Below, in pieces: positions 8,255 to 16,347 of a stretch of 64,000 bases of DNA. A model generated the notes under the pieces. That model did no database searches, was not told the origin of the DNA, and saw nothing but the letters and a program-made list of their open reading frames with translations. The first letter of the stretch is position 1. Every line of letters starts with the position of its first letter. Source of the stretch: Bacteriovoracaceae bacterium (GTDB lineage Bacteria; Bdellovibrionota; Bacteriovoracia; Bacteriovoracales; Bacteriovoracaceae). The stretch covers positions 253,464 through 317,463 of the forward strand of contig JABFRR010000008.1 of assembly GCA_013141065.1 (NCBI GenBank), in the 5' to 3' direction. The translations under genes and the position numbers were made by a program.

Positions 8255-9778
8255 ATGACTAAATATAAAATATTAGGAAACTATTTCCATAGCAACTTCC
8301 ATCTCCCTGCAACAACAGGTCCTTTGGCCGTTGAAAATATTATTAAGCGACAATGTCCTGCAGATCTCTCGCTCAGTTTATGGGAAACTCCCGTTGATTA
8401 TAGAGATGTAGATCGAGTTATTGAATCAGCTATATCAGGCTTTAAAACCTGGCGAAAACTCACTCAAGAAAAAAGAAATGATTACTTAAAAGCATACCAA
8501 GCTGAAGTGAAAAAACGACAAGATGAAATTGCGATTGCGATTGCTTATGAAACTGGAAAGCCATTATGGGATTCTAAGACTGAGGCTGCTTCAATCGTTG
8601 CGAAAGTAAATGTTACAATCGAAGATTCATTGCCAAGAATTCATAATAAAAAAATTCTCAGCATTTTGCCAAAAACTGACGGTCATATTATATATAAACC
8701 GCTCGGTCCGAGTCTCATTATTGGTCCTTTCAACTTTCCATGTCACTTGGCAAATGGTCAAATTTTAAGCTCATTAGTAGCAGGCAACTCAATCATATTT
8801 AAACCTTCCGAAAAAACCTGTTATTCAGCTCAACTCTTAATTGAATGTTTTCATGCAGCTGGATTTCCAGAAGGAGTTATCAATTTAATTCAGGGTGATG
8901 GCGAAGTTGCCAGAAGGCTTTTAAAAGAAAAAGCGATTAAGGGAGTCTTTTTTACCGGCTCAAAAGAAGTTGGTAAAAAAATTCTAGATATCACTCATCA
9001 TGATCTCTCAAAATTGGTTTCTTTGGAGCTTGGTGGAAAAAATACTTCGATTCTTCATAGCGATGCGAATTTGGATCATGCTCAACAAGAATTACTCAAA
9101 TCATGCTTTTTAAGCTCAGGTCAACGCTGTACCTCAACGTCAATCGTTGCTATTCACAGAAGTATTCATGAAGATTTTATTGCTAAATTTCATGAGATTA
9201 CAAAAAAAATCATTATTGACCACCCAGTTGAATTTATCCGTGAGCCTTTTATGGGGCCTTTGGTTGATCAATCGGCAGTTGATTCGTATTTATTATTTAT
9301 GGGCATGGCAAAGCGAGAAGGGATACAAGAAATCATGAGAGGGAAGCAACTTGATCGCTTAAAAAAAGGCCATTATGTAAGCCCATCAATTCATCTCGCT
9401 GAAAGATGGAATAATGACAGTATGTTCTTACATAGTGAAATCTTTGGTCCAAATGTCACTTTTATTCCCTATGACACTATTGAAGAAGCAATAACAATTG
9501 CCAATGCCACTGAATATGGCCTTGCAACTGCTGTTTTTACAAAAGATCAAAATATTTTTAACTTATGTATTGAAGAAATTGAATCTGGATTGGTTAACTT
9601 GAATCGATCAACAGTGGGAGCATCTGCCAAATTACCTTTCGGCGGTGTTAAAAATTCTGGCAATTTTCGACCAGCAGCTCTTACCACTATAGATGCATGC
9701 GTTTATCAAATGTCTTGCTTGGAAGTGCTTAGTGATGAAGCAGATGATATTAAGTCAATCATTGGCTTAGATATCTAA
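8255..9778 (+). CDS. astD: Succinylglutamate-semialdehyde dehydrogenase (AstD-type aldehyde dehydrogenase)
   Basis: An NAD(P)-dependent aldehyde dehydrogenase of 507 residues. The catalytic Cys is C292 in SSGQRCTSTS and the general-base Glu is E258 in LELGGKN. Cofactor-binding motifs include GPFNFPCHL near residue 157 and FTGSKEVGKK near 233. The AstD-type phrase NLNRSTVGASAKLPFGGVKNSGN lies near the C-terminus. The context predicts oxidation of N2-succinylglutamate 5-semialdehyde to N2-succinylglutamate. It has an AGGA ribosome binding site, and its stop codon overlaps the stop of the convergent gene 9775-10869. Confidence 0.9.
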   Translation: MTKYKILGNYFHSNFHLPATTGPLAVENIIKRQCPADLSLSLWETPVDYRDVDRVIESAISGFKTWRKLTQEKRNDYLKAYQAEVKKRQDEIAIAIAYETGKPLWDSKTEAASIVAKVNVTIEDSLPRIHNKKILSILPKTDGHIIYKPLGPSLIIGPFNFPCHLANGQILSSLVAGNSIIFKPSEKTCYSAQLLIECFHAAGFPEGVINLIQGDGEVARRLLKEKAIKGVFFTGSKEVGKKILDITHHDLSKLVSLELGGKNTSILHSDANLDHAQQELLKSCFLSSGQRCTSTSIVAIHRSIHEDFIAKFHEITKKIIIDHPVEFIREPFMGPLVDQSAVDSYLLFMGMAKREGIQEIMRGKQLDRLKKGHYVSPSIHLAERWNNDSMFLHSEIFGPNVTFIPYDTIEEAITIANATEYGLATAVFTKDQNIFNLCIEEIESGLVNLNRSTVGASAKLPFGGVKNSGNFRPAALTTIDACVYQMSCLEVLSDEADDIKSIIGLDI

Positions 9779-10869
9779 AATTCTTTTCCATCTAGCATGT
9801 CTCGCAACTTGAATTTTAACATAATAACTGTTTCTTCAATTTGTGAGTTCTCAACAAGTGAAAGTGCTTTAATATATTCGGCTGAATTTTTCCCAAGAGA
9901 TTTCCTATGAATTGTTCCAAGTACATAAGCTTGGTCAATAGCAATATCAAGATATTCATCAGTATGAAATTTTTTTAAATCTAATGTCGGTCCCATGAGC
10001 TCTGCATCACTGACTACAAAGATTTTCTTATCTAAATGAATATTAAATTTAAAAAAATTGAAATCATTTAAGTCACTTGAGTGTAAATCTATATTTTCAT
10101 TCGCTTCAGTAATATCTAACCACCTAATCTTTTCGTAAGGTTTTAACCTAGTCAGAATTTGCAAGCTCTCAATTTCTTCATTTCGTCCTGCCGACTTAAC
10201 AAGTTCATAATTATCGAATATTTCTAAATTGGGAAATTTTTTTCGTAAAAGTGCTTTAAGCTTTTCTAATTTTTTAGGTTTAATGCCTATGTGATTTTTC
10301 TTAAACTTAAATGGTTTCTCTATTTGAACATTTGAAAAGAAATAAGTTTCTCGTTGGGACCTTGCCTCTTCAATTCCTTTTTCTATGTAAAATGAAAAAG
10401 GCTTATTTTCCAAATAAAAACCTTTTTTATAAGATTCAAAATACATATTCCAATCTAACTTGCGATCAACTTGTCTAATTGAGACCAAATGAGCAAGTAT
10501 ATCATTATGATAAAAACCATTGCTAAGATTGTTTATGTTATAAGCTGTAAAAATTGTTTTCCCTTGCTGGTTTTCAGCAAATAAGAAATTTTCCATATGT
10601 GAATCTTCAATGACTTTTCCAAAAAATGGCTGCAAGGTGATGAATGAGTTTTGAATTTGAGATTTTGATAATTCTGAAAAAAACTTACTAGTAATTCTTC
10701 GATAATCTTTCCTATCAAGACTCTTTTGTTCTTGATTATTTCTATCCATACTTGATGCTGGCCCTCTGGAGGCAAGGACTTTTTTATCAACTGGAAGGAA
10801 ATCACTGAATGTATATTTGGTATATAAAAAAGCTAAAGTGAAAAGTGTAGGTAAGTAAAACCACTTCAT
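9775..10869 (-). CDS. Exported/anchored protein with faint DUF2252 resemblance
   Basis: Function is not recognised with confidence. The 364-residue protein begins with an uncleaved-looking hydrophobic anchor (residues 2-20). Around residues 100-155 it reads EDSHMENFLF, then TAYNINNLSNGFYHNDILAHL, and near the C-terminus AYVLGTIHRKS. These follow the order of the DUF2252 landmarks (GDxHxxNF, NDFDE...D, LARAHARS). The aspartate-rich NDFD motif has become NNLS, so if the relationship is real the protein is probably inactive as a kinase-like enzyme. It starts directly after the stop of 10870-11490, so the two are cotranscribed. Confidence 0.5.
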   Translation of the reverse strand: MKWFYLPTLFTLAFLYTKYTFSDFLPVDKKVLASRGPASSMDRNNQEQKSLDRKDYRRITSKFFSELSKSQIQNSFITLQPFFGKVIEDSHMENFLFAENQQGKTIFTAYNINNLSNGFYHNDILAHLVSIRQVDRKLDWNMYFESYKKGFYLENKPFSFYIEKGIEEARSQRETYFFSNVQIEKPFKFKKNHIGIKPKKLEKLKALLRKKFPNLEIFDNYELVKSAGRNEEIESLQILTRLKPYEKIRWLDITEANENIDLHSSDLNDFNFFKFNIHLDKKIFVVSDAELMGPTLDLKKFHTDEYLDIAIDQAYVLGTIHRKSLGKNSAEYIKALSLVENSQIEETVIMLKFKLRDMLDGKEF

Positions 10870-11490
10870 TTAATACTGCTTCTTATTTACTAAAACACCG
10901 GACTCATTTGAATCCCCTGCTTTTTGATTGGTCGATTTAATTTGTTCGACGTCTACATTGGAATTTTTTTGATATAGGTCTATGATTTCTTTTTGCTTGA
11001 GAGATTTCTGAGATTTTTTTAACCTCGATTTTTCAATTAAAATAAATGATGACATGTTCTCATCTTCAACATGTTCTATTTTAATTTCTTCTTTGATTGC
11101 TGGCTTTTCTACCTGCTGTTCAAAATAATCTTCAGCCAACTGAGAAGTTGCTATAAGCCTAGGCCTTGATTCAAACAAGGTTCCCTCTTCAGCCACATTG
11201 GAAACAACCTGATCTTCTTTAAAATTAAAAGGTAAGATCTTAGCTTCTTTTTCTAAGTGTTTTTGAGCATGCTCTTCGTGAATAATATCGACAGAATCAT
11301 TGCTTGAAAAATCTCTATAGATTTCTTTTTCAACCCGTTCATTTACTAAATCTGTGAGTGATAAAAACTTTCCGCCATTATGCTTTGTTGCAATGTCTGC
11401 AATTTCTTCAGGCGTAATAATTCTCATCAAATTCATTATGAGCAAGTTTTGAGTGGCCATAGTAATTAGCTTTTCGGCTAATCGCTTCAT
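10870..11490 (-). CDS. Hypothetical charged protein
   Basis: I do not recognise this 206-residue protein. The first ~70 residues look helical (ITPEEIADIATKHNGGKFLS), and the rest is very rich in Glu, Lys, Gln and Asn with no transmembrane segment, suggesting a largely disordered or coiled-coil tail. Its stop abuts the ATG of the anchored protein 9775-10869. tRNA-Asn is divergent upstream. A cytoplasmic partner of the anchored protein is possible but unproven. Confidence 0.6.
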   Translation of the reverse strand: MKRLAEKLITMATQNLLIMNLMRIITPEEIADIATKHNGGKFLSLTDLVNERVEKEIYRDFSSNDSVDIIHEEHAQKHLEKEAKILPFNFKEDQVVSNVAEEGTLFESRPRLIATSQLAEDYFEQQVEKPAIKEEIKIEHVEDENMSSFILIEKSRLKKSQKSLKQKEIIDLYQKNSNVDVEQIKSTNQKAGDSNESGVLVNKKQY

Positions 11491-11626
11491 AAACTTGAGT
11501 TTTTTAATCTTCTATCTCTGGATTCGTGTTTTCAGTGCCTTAAGAGAAAGAGCGGGCTTTTTGTAAAAAAATACTAGACATTATCTTCAATAATTTTTAT
11601 AACTTGGAGACTTATTTCAGTTCTGT

Positions 11627-11701
11627 TGGGGAGTGGCGCAGTGGTAGCGCAGTAGACTGTTAATCTATTGGTCGTGGGTTCGAGTCCCACCTTCCCAGCC
11701 A
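11627..11701 (+). tRNA. tRNA-Asn (GTT anticodon)
   Basis: A full cloverleaf is visible. The acceptor arm TGGGGAG (11627-11633) pairs with CTTCCCA (11691-11697). There is a D arm GCGC/GCGC, an anticodon loop CTGTTAA with anticodon GTT, and a T arm GTGGG/CCCAC around TTCGAGT. Discriminator G and an encoded CCA end at 11701. It stands alone between divergent and codirectional protein genes. Confidence 0.97.
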
Positions 11702-11759
11702 TTTTTAAAATCCACATCCATTTTATAGCTTTAAATACACTTAACATCGGTGAGGTCCT

Positions 11760-13196
11760 ATGAATGATCAGTTATTTTCCAAAGATTTCCACAAAAAACT
11801 TCATAAGAATGTTGAAAAGAGCTTTCATGATTTTATCGATGACCTTAGGCTCGACTTTCAAAGAGGCTTCAATACAGACGTAGTGGATGCTGATTTTTTA
11901 GACCAGCTAAATGATATTGTTCATGACGAAAACTTTGATAAATTCTCACCCTTAAAATTTTACTGGTTAAATTTAATTGATAATCTAATTTACGTTATCC
12001 AACTCCATGAAGAACTGCTTCTCGAGGAAGGAGTCGATACAGATGAATTAACAGACCTAGAAAATGAATTATTTAACTTTTGGAATGATTCTGAATTAGC
12101 TGAGAGTTTTTTAAATTTTCTAAAAGATGGATCTCCGGTAGTAGAAGTTTCAAACAACTTGATACCTTTACTCGAAAATCAGATTGTTTCATTCTATGTA
12201 ATGCACATAAGTCTATATAGACAAGAATTTACAGATGCATTAATGTATCAAGTTGTGCCAGAGCTAGGTGATTCTGAAAAAAAGATTTATATAACAGATG
12301 CCCATTTACCGGTTAACTTAAAAAAGACACCTGAAACCTATCCTTCACTGCCATTAAGATCAATTACTCCTGAGAATTCAAAACTAGTTATTGAAGTTTC
12401 TGACAAACCACTTGAACTTAATATTGAAAAATCACCAACTCCAATTATCTTAGAAGACTTAGCATTATTTGTTTTACCTCATTGTGACTTGGGCGAGAAA
12501 AAAATATCTGAATTTAAAAGAGACATTACTAAAGCTCTAAGCAATATTAAAAAAGCAAGTCCTCATCTTTATGACACTTTTAAAAGTTTCACACATACAA
12601 TCGTACCAGTTAATGAAAAAGACATCGTTAGCTACTCAATGCAGTCATTACCAGGATATTCATGTATTAACATGTTTGATAGAGATCAAATTGATCTTAT
12701 GGATGACTTACTTCATGAAAATGGACATCATTATTTAAATACGTATTTAAATCACCTCGATTTAATAAATGAAGATGATGACAAAGTTTATTTTTCTCCA
12801 TGGAGGAAAGCTCTTCGTCCAATAAGAGGTATTTACCATGCAACCTTTACTTTCTTTTGGGCAATGGAACTCTTTGCATGCTTGAATGTTGCAAGCGAGA
12901 AGAAAACATTAACATTTACGAAAGAAGAAAAAGTAAAAATAAAATCTCGTTTTTTAGAAGAATTTTACATGTTAGAATACTGTAAGCCTGACTTTACTCA
13001 CGCCTATAAAAATAAACGAGTGAACAAAGATGGTTTAAATTTAATTAATTCAATCTATGTCCGTATTGAATCATATAAAAAGAATGTTTCAATCGTTTTT
13101 AATGAGTTAGAAAAAATTGACATCAACGCTAGTCAAAAGATTACAAAGCTTCGAGCAGATTTAAGTTCGGCCAGAAATCATTATAAGTTGATTTAG
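11760..13196 (+). CDS. HExxH-motif protein resembling putative peptide-modification proteins
   Basis: The 478-residue product contains H319-E-N-G-H323, a zinc-binding HExxH motif. It is followed by the SPWRKALRPIRGIYHATFTFFWAMELFA block about 30 residues later. HExxH followed by a PWR...RP..G..H..F segment is the signature of the HEXXH putative peptide-modification family (TIGR04267-type), normally found with radical-SAM or other RiPP genes. None of those is nearby: neighbours are tRNA-Asn and a convergent YgfZ-TPR gene. The N-terminal 300 residues are acidic and not recognised. Metal-dependent hydrolase or peptide-modifying activity is inferred. GGTGAGG precedes the ATG. Confidence 0.65.
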   Translation: MNDQLFSKDFHKKLHKNVEKSFHDFIDDLRLDFQRGFNTDVVDADFLDQLNDIVHDENFDKFSPLKFYWLNLIDNLIYVIQLHEELLLEEGVDTDELTDLENELFNFWNDSELAESFLNFLKDGSPVVEVSNNLIPLLENQIVSFYVMHISLYRQEFTDALMYQVVPELGDSEKKIYITDAHLPVNLKKTPETYPSLPLRSITPENSKLVIEVSDKPLELNIEKSPTPIILEDLALFVLPHCDLGEKKISEFKRDITKALSNIKKASPHLYDTFKSFTHTIVPVNEKDIVSYSMQSLPGYSCINMFDRDQIDLMDDLLHENGHHYLNTYLNHLDLINEDDDKVYFSPWRKALRPIRGIYHATFTFFWAMELFACLNVASEKKTLTFTKEEKVKIKSRFLEEFYMLEYCKPDFTHAYKNKRVNKDGLNLINSIYVRIESYKKNVSIVFNELEKIDINASQKITKLRADLSSARNHYKLI

Positions 13197-14717
13197 CTTC
13201 GTTTGCATTTCATTAGCAGGCATCATGTCACCCCTTTTGGAGGCGATATCGATGCCTTTTTTATAGACTTGCTCTGCCCTTTCTAAATTGCCAAGTGCCT
13301 CTAGAGCTTTACCGAGAAGCAAATAAGCTGCAGAATATTTTTCATCCAATACTACTACTTTTTCTAAAACATTTACTGATTCAAAATATTTTTCTCTGAA
13401 ATAGTAGACATCACCTAGACCAAATAGAGCGATTGTGTCCTCGGGGTCAATTTCCAAAACCTGATTAAACATCATTTCTCTTCGATTTATGTCTTCATTT
13501 TTTTTCTTTTTTTCTTCTTCAATCCGCTTCTTGTTTTTAGACTCTTCTCCGAAAACAGAAAATGACTTGACTGTAGCTTTGGCTTTCTCGGCTTCAGCTT
13601 CTTCAATTTTGCCCAACTTCATTAGATAAAGCGATTTATTTGTATGCGCCATTACTGAAGATGGGTTAACTAATAGTAACTTCTCCATCCAGTTTATAGC
13701 CTCTTGGTAATTTTCATTTCTGCCTAATATAACACCAACTGATTCATAGGCATCAGAATATTCAGGATCAAACTCGATGGCCCTAATCATGAAATTCATT
13801 GCTGATTCAATATTTGAAGATTGAAACTCGTTCACACCTAAATGATAAAGTTCAGAAGAGATTTCTTTATAAGTTTGGTTTTTAAAATAAGGTAAATAAG
13901 AAACGACTGCCTTAATTTTATAATCACCAATTTCTAACTCGAGGGTTTTCCCTTCTACTCTAAAATCTCGCATTAAATTTGCTTGCAAATAATTATTAAC
14001 TTGGTAGTTAATTTTTCCTGCTTTTATATTATCGATAGAAAAATTTATTAATGGTACGACCTGATCGGATTCAAGTTTAAGTAAAACAGGGTAATATGCA
14101 GCACCTCTATTGTTTTGAATCTTAGCGACAGTTTCTTGACCGAGAAAGCATCCTTTTTTGTAAGAAATTGCTATCTGGTTTAAAAAACTATCATTTATAA
14201 AATTGCTTTCATTAATATCTTTTCCCCATATTGGATAGCCATTGAGAATTCTGATTTCTTCTAATTCTATTTCATTAACTTCTGGCAGATGATCAATATC
14301 GTAAAAGCTAATTGCCGCATTAATTCCATTAAAAACAAGTGAAAATAAAAATTCATCTTTATTTATTTTTAAAGGATTAAAAAATAAATAAAGAAGCCGC
14401 TTAATGACACTTAATTCAACATCATCCATAATAATGAATTTGTTAAAATCTAAAATAATAATTTCTTCTAATATCTTAGGGCACAAAATATAAAGGCAAT
14501 CTTGAATTCTGGCTAAGTAAAAAAATGATTGGAGTTTACCTCCGCGATTTAGTCTTGAAGTTAAATGTGCAGAACCTATTTCCAAACTGGACAGGTCATT
14601 TGTTACTTGTCCCTGAAAAAAACTTTCCCGATCTTTTCCTTTAATTTGGATCAAAGACCAATCAATTAATTCTTTTTTATAAGGACTGAATCTTAAACTC
14701 GTTAAAACACTTTTCAT
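13161..14717 (-). CDS. YgfZ/GcvT-type folate-binding protein fused to TPR repeats
   Basis: Residues 1-300 match YgfZ/CAF17, a folate-dependent protein needed for assembly or repair of certain Fe-S enzymes. The diagnostic KGCFLGQE (Cys 190) is intact, and the start has the FFQGQVTNDL block near 34. Residues ~300-518 form TPR units (AYESVGVILGRNENYQEAINW; ALFGLGDVYYFREKYFESV) with a Lys/Glu-rich linker near 400. Standalone YgfZ is ~325 residues, so the TPR half is an added module. The adjacent upstream gene is an A-type Fe-S carrier (3-base gap), which supports an Fe-S role. The 3' end overlaps the convergent HExxH gene by 36 bases. Confidence 0.85.
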   Translation of the reverse strand: MKSVLTSLRFSPYKKELIDWSLIQIKGKDRESFFQGQVTNDLSSLEIGSAHLTSRLNRGGKLQSFFYLARIQDCLYILCPKILEEIIILDFNKFIIMDDVELSVIKRLLYLFFNPLKINKDEFLFSLVFNGINAAISFYDIDHLPEVNEIELEEIRILNGYPIWGKDINESNFINDSFLNQIAISYKKGCFLGQETVAKIQNNRGAAYYPVLLKLESDQVVPLINFSIDNIKAGKINYQVNNYLQANLMRDFRVEGKTLELEIGDYKIKAVVSYLPYFKNQTYKEISSELYHLGVNEFQSSNIESAMNFMIRAIEFDPEYSDAYESVGVILGRNENYQEAINWMEKLLLVNPSSVMAHTNKSLYLMKLGKIEEAEAEKAKATVKSFSVFGEESKNKKRIEEEKKKKNEDINRREMMFNQVLEIDPEDTIALFGLGDVYYFREKYFESVNVLEKVVVLDEKYSAAYLLLGKALEALGNLERAEQVYKKGIDIASKRGDMMPANEMQTKLNQLIMISGRT

Positions 14718-14720
14718 CTC

Positions 14721-15053
14721 TTAAACTGAGAACGATTCGCCACACCCACACGTATTTGTGGCATTGGGGTTACTGAAAACAAAGCCCTTGCCATTAAGGC
14801 CATCTTTGAAGTCCAGCTCGACTCCTTTTAAATAAATTGATGACTTAGGATCAATGATGATTTTAATATCACCAAAATCAAGAACATTATCTTTTTCAGT
14901 CTTTTCAGAAAATTCAATTTTATATGACAATCCTGAACAACCACCTCCAGAAACACCTAACCTAAGGCCGGTATTAAGGCTTTTTTGCTCTTTTTGATAA
15001 ATATCTCTAATATGCAGAAGGGCTTTTTCAGTCACAGTTATAATTTGTTCCAT
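14721..15053 (-). CDS. A-type iron-sulfur carrier (ErpA/IscA family)
   Basis: A 110-residue HesB/IscA-fold protein that carries nascent Fe-S clusters to target apoproteins. All three cluster ligands are present: C39 in GGGCSGLSY, and C102 and C104 in NTCGCGESF. Length is standard. The choice between ErpA, IscA and SufA cannot be made from sequence alone; no isc or suf genes are in the window. It precedes the YgfZ-TPR gene by 3 bases, and both act in Fe-S maturation, so they are probably one operon. Confidence 0.93.
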   Translation of the reverse strand: MEQIITVTEKALLHIRDIYQKEQKSLNTGLRLGVSGGGCSGLSYKIEFSEKTEKDNVLDFGDIKIIIDPKSSIYLKGVELDFKDGLNGKGFVFSNPNATNTCGCGESFSV

Positions 15054-15189
15054 AGTAACCTCAGTTTAGATGTCTTTCGTCAGGTATATCCACTCATTAT
15101 TAACATATTATAGCACGTTTCATAAAGAATGTTTTGCTTATCATTTTGTGAATTTGCCATATTGAGATAGTATATAAACAGGAGGTTGT

Positions 15190-15780
15190 ATGGCCGTAAT
15201 ACTTTTTCTTAAAATGGCAAATGGCGAAATTGCTGAACTTCCGCTATTTGGGATGATTACCTTAGGTCGATCAAGTTCTTGCGATTTTAAAGTTATCGAT
15301 ACAAAAATTTCAGCCAAACATTGCAGCTTTGAGTTAACCAAAAAAGGTGAAGTCATCGTTACTGACCTGGGTTCAACTAATGGGACCTTTATAAATAATT
15401 CTAAAATCGTTCAATCAGCCATGAGACTAAATGACACTGTCTTAATGGGAACCACTACTATAAATATCGACGAAAGGCGTTTGACTGCTCTTGAAAAAAG
15501 AGCAATTGGTATAACTATTAAAAGGCCAAGATCGGAGCCTAAAGAGTTGCCTCCCCTGGAAAAAAAAGCAGCTACAGTTATTGAAAATCTTCTTCCAGTA
15601 AAACCTGCAATCTCAGAAAACTCAACGATGAAAAAGAAAGTGGCCCTAAAAAAAGATTTAAAAGAAAAAATCAAGCTGCCACCAGAAATAGCTCCGCCAG
15701 AGTCCACTCTTGAGCAAGAACCAAGCAGTGGAATGACAAAGTTACTTATACTTGAAAAAAGTAAGCGTTCTAAACGCTAA
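15190..15780 (+). CDS. FHA-domain protein
   Basis: An N-terminal forkhead-associated domain (about residues 20-92) binds phosphothreonine peptides. The consensus is intact: GRSSSCDF, SAKHCSFEL, then LGSTNGTFIN. The remaining ~100 residues are a Lys/Pro/Glu-rich, probably disordered tail, so there is no enzyme domain. It likely acts as an adaptor reading Ser/Thr kinase signals, but no kinase is encoded nearby. AGGAGG lies just before the ATG. Its stop is immediately next to the convergent stop of the cobalamin adenosyltransferase gene. Confidence 0.92.
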   Translation: MAVILFLKMANGEIAELPLFGMITLGRSSSCDFKVIDTKISAKHCSFELTKKGEVIVTDLGSTNGTFINNSKIVQSAMRLNDTVLMGTTTINIDERRLTALEKRAIGITIKRPRSEPKELPPLEKKAATVIENLLPVKPAISENSTMKKKVALKKDLKEKIKLPPEIAPPESTLEQEPSSGMTKLLILEKSKRSKR

Positions 15781-16347
15781 CTATCTTTCTGGGACCCAAA
15801 GTGTTTCCTCTATGTTCTTTGTTGAGTTAATATACCTAGAAATTACAAAAAAATAATCTGAAAGCCGATTGATAAATGCCAGCGCTTTTTCAGGGACTTC
15901 TCCATTATGTTGATCTTCAAAGTCGACCATTTGTCGCTCTAATCTTCTGCAGACGGTACGGCAAATATGAAAAGCCGCTGCCGCGGGATCTCCACCAGGT
16001 AATATAAAATTTTTTAAAGGAAGGCACTGCGAATCCATTTGATCGATATCAACTTCTAATTGTGAAATAGTTTTCTCTTTTATTTGTGGAAGCTTGTAGA
16101 GGTCGCGTTTATCTTTTTCGCACGCTAGATTACTTCCTAGGTCAAAAAGAGCTGATTGAATTTGCACAAGCAAAGAAAGATCAAAATTACTTGGAAGCAA
16201 TGAGATGGCCATTCCAATATGCGAATTCAACTCATCAACTTCACCATATAGATGTATTCTTGGATCACTCTTTTTAATTCGAGTCCCACCAACAAGACCA
16301 GTGGTTCCCGAATCTCCGCCCTTTGTATATATTCCAGATTTCTTCAT
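15781..16347 (-). CDS. Cob(I)yrinic acid a,c-diamide/cobalamin adenosyltransferase, PduO type
   Basis: The enzyme makes adenosylcobalamin from cob(I)alamin and ATP. The 188-residue product has the PduO/MMAB signature: YTKGGDSGTTGLVGG at the N-terminus (ATP site), LYGEVDELNSHIG, and the helix FHICRTVCRRLERQMVDF. Its start overlaps the stop of icmF by one base, so the cofactor-making enzyme and the B12-dependent mutase are translated from one message. That arrangement identifies the physiological customer of the cofactor. Confidence 0.95.
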   Translation of the reverse strand: MKKSGIYTKGGDSGTTGLVGGTRIKKSDPRIHLYGEVDELNSHIGMAISLLPSNFDLSLLVQIQSALFDLGSNLACEKDKRDLYKLPQIKEKTISQLEVDIDQMDSQCLPLKNFILPGGDPAAAAFHICRTVCRRLERQMVDFEDQHNGEVPEKALAFINRLSDYFFVISRYINSTKNIEETLWVPER

